Under the pieces are notes generated by a model that was not told where the DNA came from, ran no database searches, and was given only the letters and a program-made list of their open reading frames with translations. From NCBI RefSeq assembly GCF_024519315.1, contig NZ_JANIIC010000046.1, forward strand, positions 31,379-95,378: 64,000 nucleotides of DNA. The letters run 5' to 3'. Below, one piece after another: positions 26,293-35,716 of this stretch (its first letter is position 1; every line of letters starts with the position of its first letter). The position numbers and the translations under genes are program-made. The DNA comes from Streptomyces malaysiensis subsp. samsunensis. GTDB lineage: Bacteria; Actinomycetota; Actinomycetes; Streptomycetales; Streptomycetaceae.

Positions 26293-27261
26293 TCAGGTCG
26301 TGGTGAAGGTTTGGCGGTATTCGCTGGGTGTGGTTCCTGTGGTGCGGCGGAAGTGTTGTCGGAAGTTCGCCGGGGTGCCGAGGCCGCAGGTTTGGCTGAT
26401 GTGGCTGATGGTGGCGTGGGTGGTTTCGAGGAGTTCGCGTGCTCGGTCTATGCGTGCGGTGTTGAGCCATTTCATCGGGGTGGTGCCGGTTTCGGCAGCG
26501 AAGCTGCGTGCGAAGGTTCGGGTGGAGAGCCGGGCGTGTGCGGCCAGGTCGGCGACTGTCAGTGGTTTGTCGAGGTGTGTGAGCGCCCATTCCAGAGTGG
26601 CGCCGAGGCCGGTTTTGTTCGACGGTGTTGGCGGTCTTTTGATGAACTGTGCCTGGCCGCCTTCCCGGTGTGGTGCGGCGACGATCTCTCGCGCTATCGC
26701 GTTCGCGACGGCCGTGCCGTGGTCGCCGCGCAGAAGGTGCAGGCAGAGGTCGATGCCGCTGGCCACGCCCGCGGAGGTGAGGACGTTCCCGGTGTCGACG
26801 TAGAGCACATCGGGGTCGACTTCGACTTTCGGGTAGAGGCGGGCGAGGTCATCCGCGTGGCGCCAGTGTGTTGTTGCGCGTCGCCCGTCGAGCAGTCCCG
26901 CGGAGGCGAGTGCGAACGCTCCGGTGCAGATCGAGGCGATGCGGGCGCCGTTGTGGTGTGCCTGACGTAGCGCGGCTGCCGCGTCGTGGGGTGCGCCGTG
27001 GAGGAATCCGCGGAAGGCGGGCACGATCACGGTGTCCGCGGTCCTGACGGTGTCGAGGCCGTGTGTGGCGGTCAGGGGCCATCCGTTGTGCGTTTCGACG
27101 GGGCCCGGGGTGCGGCCGCAGAGCATCAGTTCGTAGGGCAGTTCGGGCTGGCCGAGGATGTGGAACGGCATGCCGGCTTCCATCGGCAACACTCGCTCGA
27201 GTGCGAGGACGGCGATGCGATGTGGCCGGGTGGGGTGTCCTGATGCCCTCGGAACGGTCAT
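26293..27261 (-). CDS. GlxA-family transcriptional regulator (DJ-1/PfpI plus AraC HTH)
   Basis: The 322-residue protein has a DJ-1/PfpI domain at about residues 14-190, with the Cys-bearing turn ASICTGAFALASAGLLDG and HW after it. An AraC-type double HTH follows at about 220-318 (LTVADLAAHARLSTRTFARSF, LETTHATISHISQTCGLGTPANFRQHF). It is divergent from a DJ-1/PfpI enzyme gene at 27388 with a perfect 25-bp palindrome between them, so it probably regulates that gene. The ligand is unknown. Confidence 0.9.
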   Translation of the reverse strand: MTVPRASGHPTRPHRIAVLALERVLPMEAGMPFHILGQPELPYELMLCGRTPGPVETHNGWPLTATHGLDTVRTADTVIVPAFRGFLHGAPHDAAAALRQAHHNGARIASICTGAFALASAGLLDGRRATTHWRHADDLARLYPKVEVDPDVLYVDTGNVLTSAGVASGIDLCLHLLRGDHGTAVANAIAREIVAAPHREGGQAQFIKRPPTPSNKTGLGATLEWALTHLDKPLTVADLAAHARLSTRTFARSFAAETGTTPMKWLNTARIDRARELLETTHATISHISQTCGLGTPANFRQHFRRTTGTTPSEYRQTFTTT

Positions 27262-27328
27262 GGCAGGAATCTATCCTGGTCGGCCTCTTCTGCCACTTGT
27301 GGGTGTGGTGGTGGCCCTGGAGGATCGA

Positions 27329-27353
27329 GTGGTCCGACATCGTGTCGGACCAC
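27329..27353. promoter_or_regulatory. Perfect 11-bp inverted repeat between GlxA regulator and DJ-1 enzyme
   Basis: GTGGTCCGACA (27329-27339) and TGTCGGACCAC (27343-27353) are exact arms around TCG. The site lies 34 bases upstream of the DJ-1-family start and 67 bases upstream of the regulator start, the expected place for a shared operator. Confidence 0.75.
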
Positions 27354-27387
27354 GTCGTTTGTTCTGCCTGGAGATGTTCGAAAAACC

Positions 27388-28020
27388 ATGACTGACGCAC
27401 TTGGGTATCGAGTCACCGTGCTGTTGTTCGACGGTGTTGAGGAGTTGGACGCGATCGGCCCGTGGGAGACGCTGCGGTTCTGGCAGGTGTTGACCAAGCG
27501 GGATGTGGTCGTCCGCACCGCGAGCATCGACGGGCGGCCGGTGCGTTGCGGCATGGGTTTGATGGTCACGCCCGATGGCGCGGTCGATGATGGGCCGAGG
27601 CCGGACCTCCTGGTTCATCCTGGCGGTGCCGGAACCGATCTCCTCCGGGCCGACCAGGGGCACTTGTCACGGCTGCGGTCTCTGGCGGCCGGGGGCACGC
27701 TCTTGGCGTCGGTCTGCAACGGTTCCCTGGTCTTGGCGGCGGCCGGGCTCCTCGATGGGCTCCCCGCGACCTCTCACTGGGGTGTTCTCGATGAGCTTGC
27801 GTCGCGGTACCCGGGCGTGGATGTGCGCACCGAGCAGCGCTGGGTCGACGCCGGACACATTGTGACCAGCGCGGGCGTGTCCGCCGGGATCGACATGGCG
27901 CTTCATCTCGTGGACCGCCTCGAGGATGCCGAGATGGCCCGGTCGGTGGCTCACGCGATGGAGTACCCGTGGTCACCCCAGACTCCCGTCACCACCCCGG
28001 TGGGGAACGGCGAAGCGTGA
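27388..28020 (+). CDS. DJ-1/PfpI-family protein (isonitrile hydratase-like)
   Basis: The 210-residue protein is a stand-alone DJ-1/PfpI domain: VTVLLFDGVEELDAIGPWE at the start, DLLVHPGGAGT, then the nucleophile elbow ASVCNGSLVLAAAGLLDG (Cys near residue 110), SHW and TSAGVSAGIDMALHL. This layout is shared with isonitrile hydratase and with the sensor half of GlxA regulators. Its ribosome site is weak. The divergent regulator and the palindrome suggest it is switched on by its own substrate. The reaction is not proven by sequence. Confidence 0.87.
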   Translation: MTDALGYRVTVLLFDGVEELDAIGPWETLRFWQVLTKRDVVVRTASIDGRPVRCGMGLMVTPDGAVDDGPRPDLLVHPGGAGTDLLRADQGHLSRLRSLAAGGTLLASVCNGSLVLAAAGLLDGLPATSHWGVLDELASRYPGVDVRTEQRWVDAGHIVTSAGVSAGIDMALHLVDRLEDAEMARSVAHAMEYPWSPQTPVTTPVGNGEA

Positions 28021-28364
28021 CCGGGGAACGCGAACAGTGGCAGCCATGACGGCCCGTGACGGCCGTGTCAGCCACCGCGATCGCACTGGCAGGATGCTCC
28101 TACCGTACGCGGCCCCCACGTCGTCTGCCGAAAGCCGCTCTCCGGCGGCATGTCCGCGGCAGAGGCGTGGGCGGCAGGGCCGGACGCCGAGGGGCCGGCC
28201 GAGTGCCCGGCCACGGCGGAGTCGTCCTCCGTGCCGAAACGGGGGTCGTCACGCTGGACACCGCGGCCGCCTCGTTCCTGATCGAACTCGGCCGGGCAGA
28301 TGCCGATGACCGGACCGCTGGTACCGGCCGGAAGCGGAGTTGCCGTGCGCCTGGCTGTCGTGTG
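28021..28364. other. Region without a clear gene
   Basis: A plus-strand frame near 28057 starts TAVSATAIALAGCSY, resembling the end of a lipoprotein signal, but no mature protein follows. I treat the stretch as degraded or non-coding. Confidence 0.3.
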
Positions 28365-28697
28365 TCACCCGTCGGCGAGGCGCTGGATGGTGGTTCTCAG
28401 CCAGGTCTGGAGATCGGCGGGGTCGCCGAGTTCGGAACGCAGGACCCGGCGGCGGGTCGAGACGCCGAGCACGAAGGCGTCGATCGCGGCGGCTCGGCTG
28501 CGGGCCTCCGTATCGTCCAGGCCGCTGTCGCGCAGGTAGCGGTGGAGCGGCTCCAGTGAGTTCGTGTCGAGGAAGGCGGCCAGCGCCTCCGCCGCCTCCG
28601 GGCGTTCGCCGGACGCGCGTTGCAGTACGAGCAGCGGGTCCTGGCCGGGTGCGCCGAACCAGCGCTGGACGATGCTCGCCGCGAGGCGCGAACCCAG
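28365..28697 (-). pseudogene. TetR-family regulator, ligand-domain remnant
   Basis: Residues from LGSRLAASIVQRWFGAP through DPLLVLQRASGERPEAAEAL and LGVSTRRRVLRSEL match the C-terminal domain of a TetR subgroup. The HTH half is absent. The minus-strand frame just upstream (28690-28865) carries other coding-like sequence (ENVRPGLFQLMSDSGRPR, VEIPVSTSFDGDVPHWVR) that I do not recognise, so two truncated genes seem to be joined here. Confidence 0.6.
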
Positions 28698-28871
28698 TGT
28701 GGAACGTCGCCGTCGAAGGAGGTGGAGACCGGGATCTCCACCCGGGCCGCCGCCAGGAAGAGGCCGTCCTTCTCGGCCCGTGGGCGCCCGCTGTCGGACA
28801 TCAGCTGGAACAGCCCCGGGCGCACGTTCTCCGCGAACCGCCGCCACCGGCCTTCTGGTGCCTGAGGGAAC

Positions 28872-29861
28872 TCAGCCTTCCGCGACCGCCGACTCAAGCA
28901 GGGAAAGCGTCCGGTTGTCCGCGTCCACGTGTGCGCGGATGCCGAGAGGCAGCGGCAGGTTCGGCGAGGTGTGGCCGAAGTCGACCTGGGCGAGAACCGG
29001 GATGTCACGCTGCGCCAGGACATCGAGTACCACGTCGCGTAGATCTGCGCGCTCTCCGCCACCCTCGTAGGGCGTGACCTCGGTCGGGATGCCGACCACC
29101 ATGCCCGCGATCCGGTCCAGCACACCGGACAGCCGCAAGGCATGCAGGTCGTTCCAGATCCGCGAGACCGGCCGCTGCACCTCCTCCCAGAACAACACGG
29201 CGCCCTCGAACCGTTCGGCGGCCGGCGCGAACGGTGTCCCCTGAAGCAGAACCAGGCGGTTCAGCAAACCGCCGAACAGCGGTCCCTGCGCGCGGCCCGG
29301 CCGCCAGGTTTCCCAAGCCCCCATCGCCGGCAGGACGCCCGGCGCCTCGGCCTTGGTGAGCACACGGGTGTAGAGGTCGACGAGCTCGGAGCGGCGGGCC
29401 TCGTCGCCCAGCGTGTACCAATCGCCACCGAAACCGTGGGTGGCGATGTCGGCGTGGAAGCCGACGAGGCCGGTCTTGGCGTGCAACGCCATGTGCAGCA
29501 GCGAGATATCGCTGTAGCCGAGGATCGGTTTCGGGTCGGCCCGGATCGCGTCCAGATCGATCAAATCGAGATAGCCGATGGTCGCCTGTCCACCGGTATG
29601 CGCGACGATGGCCCGCACCTCCGGGTCCCGGAGCAAAACATTGAGTTCATCGGCCTGCTCCGCCGGAGTGCCCGACGCCCACCAGCGATTCCGCGCCGGG
29701 TTGACCATCGGGCTGACCCGCACGCGGAAACCCATCCGCTCGAGCATCGCCACACCGCGGGCGAGCAGTGGTTCCTCACCCGGCTCGAGCTGGCCCGAGG
29801 GCGCGGTAACGACCACGAGGTCGCCGGAACGTAGCGCGCGGGGCCAAAGGATCGCAGGCAT
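28872..29861 (-). CDS. S66 LD-carboxypeptidase / MccF-like peptidase
   Basis: The 329-residue protein begins at the ATG at 29861 behind AAGGAGGAGG. It has the family triad context: nucleophile Ser in ILGYSDISLL (near residue 117), Glu in VLFWEEV (near 225) and His in VDFGHTSPNLPLPLG near the end. The family cuts L,D-peptide bonds of murein tetrapeptides during recycling, or gives immunity to microcin C-like nucleotide peptides (MccF). Absence of a signal peptide fits a cytoplasmic enzyme. No microcin genes are near, so either role is open. Confidence 0.9.
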   Translation of the reverse strand: MPAILWPRALRSGDLVVVTAPSGQLEPGEEPLLARGVAMLERMGFRVRVSPMVNPARNRWWASGTPAEQADELNVLLRDPEVRAIVAHTGGQATIGYLDLIDLDAIRADPKPILGYSDISLLHMALHAKTGLVGFHADIATHGFGGDWYTLGDEARRSELVDLYTRVLTKAEAPGVLPAMGAWETWRPGRAQGPLFGGLLNRLVLLQGTPFAPAAERFEGAVLFWEEVQRPVSRIWNDLHALRLSGVLDRIAGMVVGIPTEVTPYEGGGERADLRDVVLDVLAQRDIPVLAQVDFGHTSPNLPLPLGIRAHVDADNRTLSLLESAVAEG

Positions 29862-30241
29862 GGGGCCTCCTCCTTGTTGATCAATAATGCCGAGCAACAA
29901 GGTCCGTCCCGCCGATATTCCGCCTCACCGACGTGATCAGTTCAAGCCCCGAAACCCCGGCTGGGCCCACCGACCGCCTCCACGCGGACAACCCAGGAAG
30001 GACGGGTGCCGATGACGGGTTCGTCAGCACCCCGAGGACTCCTTCGACTGTGCAGCACTACTGCGGGGTCGCCGGACCCACCACAGCCAGCCGACGGAGA
30101 CGGACCACCACAGCTCTGTCAACTTCCCCGCGGGTATTTATCCTTGTCCGTAAGAATCGCTGATTTTTTCCATTACTCTTTCCTGACCCATCATCACCAT
30201 CCGCCCGACCCAGGGCGGGACACTCCACGGGGGAGGAGTCC
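29862..30241. promoter_or_regulatory. Divergent promoter region with A+T-rich segment and leader hairpin
   Basis: No gene is present. Bases 30130-30185 are A+T-rich, with TTGTCC at 30144 as a possible -35 box, but no well-spaced -10 is certain. In the leader of the plus-strand operon, CCGCCC (30201-30206) pairs with GGGCGG (30213-30218). A strong GGGGGAGGAG precedes the GTG start. Confidence 0.45.
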
Positions 30242-32410
30242 GTGTGTGAAGACCTGGGCTTCGAGAAGCTGCTCGGCGAGGAGGGTTTCTTCGCCTGTCT
30301 GCTCGGGCGGTCGCCATCGGGCGCCGGCCGGGGACCGCTGTACGGCCCCGACCTGCCGGTGGTGCTGCTCACCGGCGGTCCCGGCATGGGGAAGGGACGG
30401 CTGCTGCGCGCGGTGCGGGACCACTTCGCGACGAAAGTGCCGGTGGTCTACCTCGACTGCGGTTCACCGGTGTACGCGGACCGGGCGGAGCCCGAGCCGG
30501 GCGCCCGTGCGGCCGCGACCGAGGCCCTGGTCGAGATCGCCCGGCGGCTGTGCACCTGGCAGGGGACGGGCGGCCCGTTCGCCTTTCCCCGGCTCTTCGC
30601 CGGCCTGGCGGTGATCGCGACCGGCGCCGCGGACGGCACCCCCGCGGCGGTCGCGACGGAGATCGAACGGTACGAGGGGCTCCCCCAGAAGCGGCGCCTG
30701 CCCGGTCTGCGGACAGGTGACTTCTGGAAGGGAATGGTCTCCGGGTCCATCCAGAACCTGCTGGCGGCCCTGGCGGGGCAGGCGCTCGACCCGTACTCCG
30801 CGGCGGTGAGCAACGCGCTGCTGGACGCCCTCTTCCAGTCCTTGGCGCCCCGGGGCCGGGTGGAACTGGAGCGGATCTACGGCGGGTATCCCGGCGCGGC
30901 CGGCCAGCCCCAGCACGGGCTGCGGAATCTCGCCGCCGACTTCCAGGCGCGCGGCGAGGCACGGGAGCTGGCGGAGGGCTTCCTCTTCCGGGCGCTGCGC
31001 GAGGATCTCGAGGCCGCGTATGCCTCGGCGTCCGGCTGGCTGCGCCGGGTGGGCCGTCCGGGGCTGCTGCTGGACCACGCCGAGTCGCTGCTGGGCGAAC
31101 GGCTGCTGCGTGCCGTGCTCACCGACCGCCGGGGCGGGCAGCGCGACCGCGTGGTGATCGTGGGCACCGCGCGCCGGGCGGACGGCGGCGCCTTCCTTTA
31201 CGGCGGTCTGCCGCCGGAGGAGGTGGTGCCCGCGGCGGAGTTCCGTCCCGCCGACGGCGGCCCGCCCGCCTGGTCGCGCGCCGGGGACGGCAGACCGGAC
31301 CGGGCTCCGCTGGCCGGCGGGGCCCTGCTGCTGCGGATGCCCTTCCTCACCGGGGACCAGCTGCGCCGGGAGACCGAGCGCAGACAGACGCGCGTGGAGC
31401 CGGAGGGCGGCGCGAACCGCCGGCGTATCGACGCCGCCGTGGCGCGGCTGAGCGGCGGACGGCCGCATACGGTGATCCGGCTGGCCGCCGCCGCGGCCGC
31501 CTTCCGGATGCCCCCGGACGCCAACGACCGGGACGTGCTGGAGGCCCCGCTGCGGCTCCCCGGCGACGGCGCCCCGGAGCGGCCGGTGGCCGAAGTGCTG
31601 CTTCAGGAGCTGCTCATGGACCAGCTGCCGGTGAAGCTGCCGACCGAGCACCGCGACGAGTGGCTGGATCTGCTCACTCATCTGTCGGTGGCACACGACG
31701 AGGAATGCGCCGACGTCCTGCTGCGCCATCATCAGTCGGGCCATGTGAACCGCTTGACCGCCCACCAGGTGGCGACGCTGCTCACCGACACCGGATGGCC
31801 CCGCTGCGGACGACACTTCATCGGGGACTTCGGACTGCGCCAGATGCTGGTGCACCGGCTGTACGGGCTGCGCCCCGGTGGCGCCGCCTGGTACGCCGAC
31901 CACCACCTCCTGCGGGACCATTACGGGCGAGGGGCGGCGGACGGGGAACCGCCGGGCGGAGAGGCGTTCGGCTCGGTCGTCACCCACCGTATGAACCACC
32001 ATCTTGTGTCCGGCGGTGCGGACGATGTGGCCGGCCATCTGGCCGCCACGCTGCCCGGACGCCCCCGCGAGTGGTGCGCGGAGCTGCTGGAGATCGCCCA
32101 GGCGCCGTATCCGGGTGGTGCGGACGCCCGGCGGGAGCGCGCCCAGGGCCTGGTGGTGGCGACCGGACCGGCGCTGCGCCGCACCGTCGACCAGCTGCTG
32201 CACGCGGTGTGGCTGTGCGAGGAACGGACCAGGCCGACCGGTCAGGAGACGGCCCGCACCTTGGCCCAGCTGCTGGGCCTGCTCTCGATCATGGAGTTCG
32301 AGGGGGCGGGGCAGCTCGGCAAGGTGGCCACTCAATGGAGCGATCTGGCGGCGAACGAGCAGCCGTTGCTGCGCTGCGCATGTACCGAGCAACTGGGTCG
32401 AAGGAGGTAA
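30242..32410 (+). CDS. Large P-loop NTPase (STAND/AAA-like), partner of a membrane-anchored binding protein
   Basis: The 722-residue cytoplasmic protein starts at a GTG behind GGGGGAGGAG. It has a P-loop LTGGPGMGKGRLL (44-55), whose position after Lys is Gly instead of Ser/Thr. A probable Walker B LLLDHAE (275-281) is followed by a strand VVIVGTAR that fits sensor 1. The C-terminal 450 residues are helical without known repeats. This resembles streptomycete STAND-like ATPases. Six bases separate its stop from a gene for a membrane-anchored type-1 periplasmic-binding protein, so the two probably work together. I do not recognise a named family for the pair. Confidence 0.7.
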   Translation: MCEDLGFEKLLGEEGFFACLLGRSPSGAGRGPLYGPDLPVVLLTGGPGMGKGRLLRAVRDHFATKVPVVYLDCGSPVYADRAEPEPGARAAATEALVEIARRLCTWQGTGGPFAFPRLFAGLAVIATGAADGTPAAVATEIERYEGLPQKRRLPGLRTGDFWKGMVSGSIQNLLAALAGQALDPYSAAVSNALLDALFQSLAPRGRVELERIYGGYPGAAGQPQHGLRNLAADFQARGEARELAEGFLFRALREDLEAAYASASGWLRRVGRPGLLLDHAESLLGERLLRAVLTDRRGGQRDRVVIVGTARRADGGAFLYGGLPPEEVVPAAEFRPADGGPPAWSRAGDGRPDRAPLAGGALLLRMPFLTGDQLRRETERRQTRVEPEGGANRRRIDAAVARLSGGRPHTVIRLAAAAAAFRMPPDANDRDVLEAPLRLPGDGAPERPVAEVLLQELLMDQLPVKLPTEHRDEWLDLLTHLSVAHDEECADVLLRHHQSGHVNRLTAHQVATLLTDTGWPRCGRHFIGDFGLRQMLVHRLYGLRPGGAAWYADHHLLRDHYGRGAADGEPPGGEAFGSVVTHRMNHHLVSGGADDVAGHLAATLPGRPREWCAELLEIAQAPYPGGADARRERAQGLVVATGPALRRTVDQLLHAVWLCEERTRPTGQETARTLAQLLGLLSIMEFEGAGQLGKVATQWSDLAANEQPLLRCACTEQLGRRR

Positions 32411-32416
32411 CGGGGG

Positions 32417-34036
32417 ATGCCCAGGTGGAAGAAGATCCTCTATGCCCTGCTGACGGTGGGGGCGGTCGCGGTGTGCTTCTGGCTCGTCTGGTCCTTCGTC
32501 CAGAAGCCGGACACCTGTGCCGACGGGGTCGAGCGGACCGGTGGCGAGTGCATAGGCGTCAATGGGGAGGGCTACGACTTCGGCACGCCCGAGATCCACG
32601 AAGTGTCCCGGGCCATCGCCGAGGAGAACAAGAAGATCGACGGTCGCCCGCATGTCACGGTGGCGCTGATGCTGCCGCTCCAGGCGGACAAGCCCGCGCT
32701 GCGCCGGCAGATGCGCAGCGACCTCCAGGGCGCGTATCTCGGGCAGCGGCAGGCGAACGAGGGCGAGGGGGAGCCGCCGAAGATCCGGCTGGTGCTGGCC
32801 AACCCCGGACGGGCCTACAAGCAGCAGCAGAAGGTCGTGGACACCCTGCTGCGGATGGCCGACTCGTCCAAGGACCGGCTGCGCGCGGTCACGGGCTTCA
32901 ACCTCAGCCTCGATGACACGCGGGAGGCGGTCGAGCGGCTGACGCAACACAAGGTCCCGGTCCTCGCCTCGCGGATCAGCGGGGACGAGATCGCGAACGC
33001 GGACCGCACGGACGGGACGGCGAAGCCACGCTTCCCCGGTCTGGCCCGGTTGATCCCCACCAACCACGACGCGGCCCAGGCGCTGGCCAACTTCAACGGC
33101 GAACGGGGCCGGCAGAACCGCAAGACGGTGCTGGTCTACGACAAGCGCAGCGACGGCTACAGCGAGTCGCTGGCGAAGGCGTTCAGCGGCATCGAGGAGC
33201 AGGGCCCGCCCGGCCCCGCCGCGATGCCCTTCGAATCCCCGGCCATCGACGAACCGGGCTCGACCGGCAACCAGTTCGCCCAGACGGCCAACAACATCTG
33301 CGACTCGGGCGCCGACACCATCTACTTCGCGGGCCGCACCCTGCATCTGCGGATCCTGGCGCTCAAACTGGCCCAGATGGACTGCGAGAACCGGCACTAC
33401 ACGATCGTCAGCGGCTCCGACGCGGCCTCGCTGCGGCAGGACATGACCGAGAAGGACTGGCAACAGCTGCGCGGTGAGGGAGGCAAGGCCAAGGTGACGG
33501 TGCAGTACGCCGCCCCCGCGCATCCGGACGCCTGGCGCACCGAGCTGGCCGACTGGAAGAAGGAGTGGACCGCCCACCACGACCGCGAACCCGCCAAGGA
33601 GGAGCTCCCGCAGTACCTCACCGAGCCCAAAGCGGCCCTGGACACGCTGAAGAAGCGCATCGAGACCACCCGCGACGAGGACATCGAGCTCGGCTCCACC
33701 CCGAGCCTGGAGGACTCCCGGACGATGCTGGTGTACGACGGCCTCATCACCATCGGAAAGGCGCTCCACCAGGCGCAGGAGGGCAGCGCCGAGGCGGCGC
33801 CCAGCCGTGCGGACGTCGGCGCGCAGTGGCCGCTGCTCCAGTCCCGGCACCGGGTGCAGGGCACGAGCGGCCTGATCTGCCTGACCAGCAGCGGAAACGC
33901 ATACGACAAACCGGTCGCGGTGGTCGAGCTGGATCCGGGCCGGGAAGGACTTGGCAAGCTGAAGTTCGTCGGCCTGGGCTGGCCCACCGGCCAACCCCAG
34001 CCGAAGAACTGCGTGATTCCCAGCAGCGCTCCCTGA
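32417..34036 (+). CDS. Membrane-anchored type-1 periplasmic-binding-fold protein
   Basis: The 539-residue protein has a short basic start and one membrane segment at residues 8-28 with no cleavage site or lipobox. This leaves a large extracytoplasmic domain. The domain has the Leu/Ile/Val-receptor layout: VTVALMLPL, later AVTGFNLSLDDTREAV, VPVLASRIS, KTVLVYDKRSDGYSESLAKAF and SRTMLVYDGLITI. Cysteines at the membrane-proximal CADG and GECIG could pair. No ABC permease is nearby, so a sensing role is likelier than transport. GAAGGAGG lies before the ATG, and the gene is in an operon with the NTPase. Confidence 0.75.
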   Translation: MPRWKKILYALLTVGAVAVCFWLVWSFVQKPDTCADGVERTGGECIGVNGEGYDFGTPEIHEVSRAIAEENKKIDGRPHVTVALMLPLQADKPALRRQMRSDLQGAYLGQRQANEGEGEPPKIRLVLANPGRAYKQQQKVVDTLLRMADSSKDRLRAVTGFNLSLDDTREAVERLTQHKVPVLASRISGDEIANADRTDGTAKPRFPGLARLIPTNHDAAQALANFNGERGRQNRKTVLVYDKRSDGYSESLAKAFSGIEEQGPPGPAAMPFESPAIDEPGSTGNQFAQTANNICDSGADTIYFAGRTLHLRILALKLAQMDCENRHYTIVSGSDAASLRQDMTEKDWQQLRGEGGKAKVTVQYAAPAHPDAWRTELADWKKEWTAHHDREPAKEELPQYLTEPKAALDTLKKRIETTRDEDIELGSTPSLEDSRTMLVYDGLITIGKALHQAQEGSAEAAPSRADVGAQWPLLQSRHRVQGTSGLICLTSSGNAYDKPVAVVELDPGREGLGKLKFVGLGWPTGQPQPKNCVIPSSAP

Positions 34037-34051
34037 GGGACCGGTTGGCTT

Positions 34052-34068
34052 CCCCCGGACCGTGGGGG
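34052..34068 (+). terminator. Possible terminator after the NTPase/binding-protein operon
   Basis: CCCCC (34052-34056) can pair with GGGGG (34064-34068), 16 bases past the stop. The stem is short and the call weak. Confidence 0.3.
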
Positions 34069-34137
34069 GCGTTGCGATCAGGGGCGACCGAGGCCGGGGG
34101 CGTCCGACCGCCCTGCGGCCTCGCGCCGCACCGAAAG

Positions 34138-35397
34138 TCAGGACTCGGTGCTCCGGCCGGGTCGGTGCTCCGGGGGGATCGGTGTTTCTGCGGAGGTGGT
34201 CAGGCGCACGAGCAGGCCGTAGCCGGTTGCCATGACGAGGGCGAGGGCGAGCACGGCAGGTCCCAGGGCGGTCGCGCCCAGGTGCTGGATGAGCAGTCCC
34301 ATCCCGGCTGGGAGAACAGCGGCACCGATCTTGGACGCGGCGACCTGGAAGCCGATGGTCTTGTCCGCGTGGTCATGCCCGACTCGTCCGGCCGTTGTGA
34401 GGGTGAGCAGGGGGAAGATCGGCGCTGCCGCGAGTCCGAGGACCAGCATGCCGGCGAGGGCGAGGACCGCCGGTCCGGGCAGAGCCATCATGGCCGCGCC
34501 GCCGCCGATTCCCCCGACGGCGCAGGAGAGGACGCGTGCCGCACCGACGCGTTCGGCGATGGGACTGAGGATGACTCGGCCTATGAACATGGATGCCCAG
34601 AAGCCCGACACCGCCAAGCCCGCGGTCTCCGGCGGGAGCCCGCGGCCCGTGGTGAGGAAGACGTAGGCCCACAGCCCGGTGCCGGATTCGATGCCGATGT
34701 GGATGGCGAAGACTGCCGCGCTCAGCGCGAGGACATACCGGCGTGGTCCGGCTGGGCCGCCGAGGCCGCTCACCGGGGCTGCCGCGTGCCTACGGACCGC
34801 TGTCGCCACAGGGACGTCCGGGCGGGCGGCCCAACGCTGCCCGTTTCGCAGGAAAGCGCAGGCGAGCGTCATCTGCACCGCGGCGATGATGGCGTATGCC
34901 CATCGCCACCGCATGCCGGAACTCAGGGCGATGCCGACCGTCGCTGGTCCTATGGTGGCGCCCAGCCCGTAGCAGGCGTGCATCCAGGTGATGTGACGGG
35001 CGCCGAAACGGCTTGCGGCGTAGGCGTTGAGGCCGGAGTCGACCGCGCCCGATGCGAGTCCGAGGACGACAGTCGCCGCCACCACTGCCCACAACGACGG
35101 CGCGAGACCGTAGCCGAGCAGGGCGACCACGGACAGGACGGTGCTTGCGGACAACAGCTGGCCGATGTGCATGCGGGCGAGAATGCGCCCGGTCATGGTG
35201 CTCGACAGCACCGCCGCGGCGACCCCGAACGGCAGGAGCAGCCCCAGCGCTCCCAGGGGCTGGTGGAAATCGGCGCTCATGGAGGGCCAGAGGATGCCGA
35301 GCACGCCGTCTGGCAGCGCCATGCTCACATAGGCCAGGCAGACGAGAACAACAGGAAACATGGAGTAGTAGCCCTTCGGGCCGCAGGCACGACTCAT
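34138..35397 (-). CDS. MFS transporter
   Basis: The 419-residue protein has twelve hydrophobic segments, the loop RILARMHIGQLLS after helix 2, and the mid-protein break expected of the family. The two halves resemble sugar- or fosmidomycin-type MFS proteins (FGARHITWMHACYGLGATIGP is a typical helix-4/5 region). It converges on the NTPase operon and has no partner gene. The neighbouring IclR relic may have been its regulator. Substrate is unknown. Confidence 0.87.
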   Translation of the reverse strand: MSRACGPKGYYSMFPVVLVCLAYVSMALPDGVLGILWPSMSADFHQPLGALGLLLPFGVAAAVLSSTMTGRILARMHIGQLLSASTVLSVVALLGYGLAPSLWAVVAATVVLGLASGAVDSGLNAYAASRFGARHITWMHACYGLGATIGPATVGIALSSGMRWRWAYAIIAAVQMTLACAFLRNGQRWAARPDVPVATAVRRHAAAPVSGLGGPAGPRRYVLALSAAVFAIHIGIESGTGLWAYVFLTTGRGLPPETAGLAVSGFWASMFIGRVILSPIAERVGAARVLSCAVGGIGGGAAMMALPGPAVLALAGMLVLGLAAAPIFPLLTLTTAGRVGHDHADKTIGFQVAASKIGAAVLPAGMGLLIQHLGATALGPAVLALALVMATGYGLLVRLTTSAETPIPPEHRPGRSTES

Positions 35398-35716
35398 CCC
35401 ACGCCCGATGCGGGCTGATGAGCCGAGGGGAAACGCGAATCAGGCGACGCCACCAGGGACGTCGCCGCGTCGTGCCGCGGAACCGAGCGGCACGCGACGA
35501 CAGGTCACAGCCGAAACCACGTCAGCGCGTGCGGGGTTGCCCGGGTACCCCATCTCCACCCATGCCTGAACCTCCGGCCACTGAGCATACTCCCGAGGTG
35601 TCAGCGACGGTTCTGTTCGTCCGATCCCGTCGGGTGCCGAGCGCTCATGTCATCGTGGCAACGACCCGCGACCTCCGACTCCACCCCGGGCCGGTGGGTC
35701 CGCGGAATGAACGCGT

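Noticed and set aside
30144..30178. TTGTCC with a downstream TTACTC as a promoter for the NTPase operon
   Set aside because: The spacing is about 23 bases, too long for a standard sigma factor. The region is kept only as a general promoter area.
30464..33994. A 1176-codon open frame on the minus strand opposite the NTPase and binding-protein genes
   Set aside because: It is rich in Arg, Gln, Pro and His with no domain or start signal. The plus-strand genes have clear motifs, ribosome sites and operon spacing. High GC alone gives such antisense frames.
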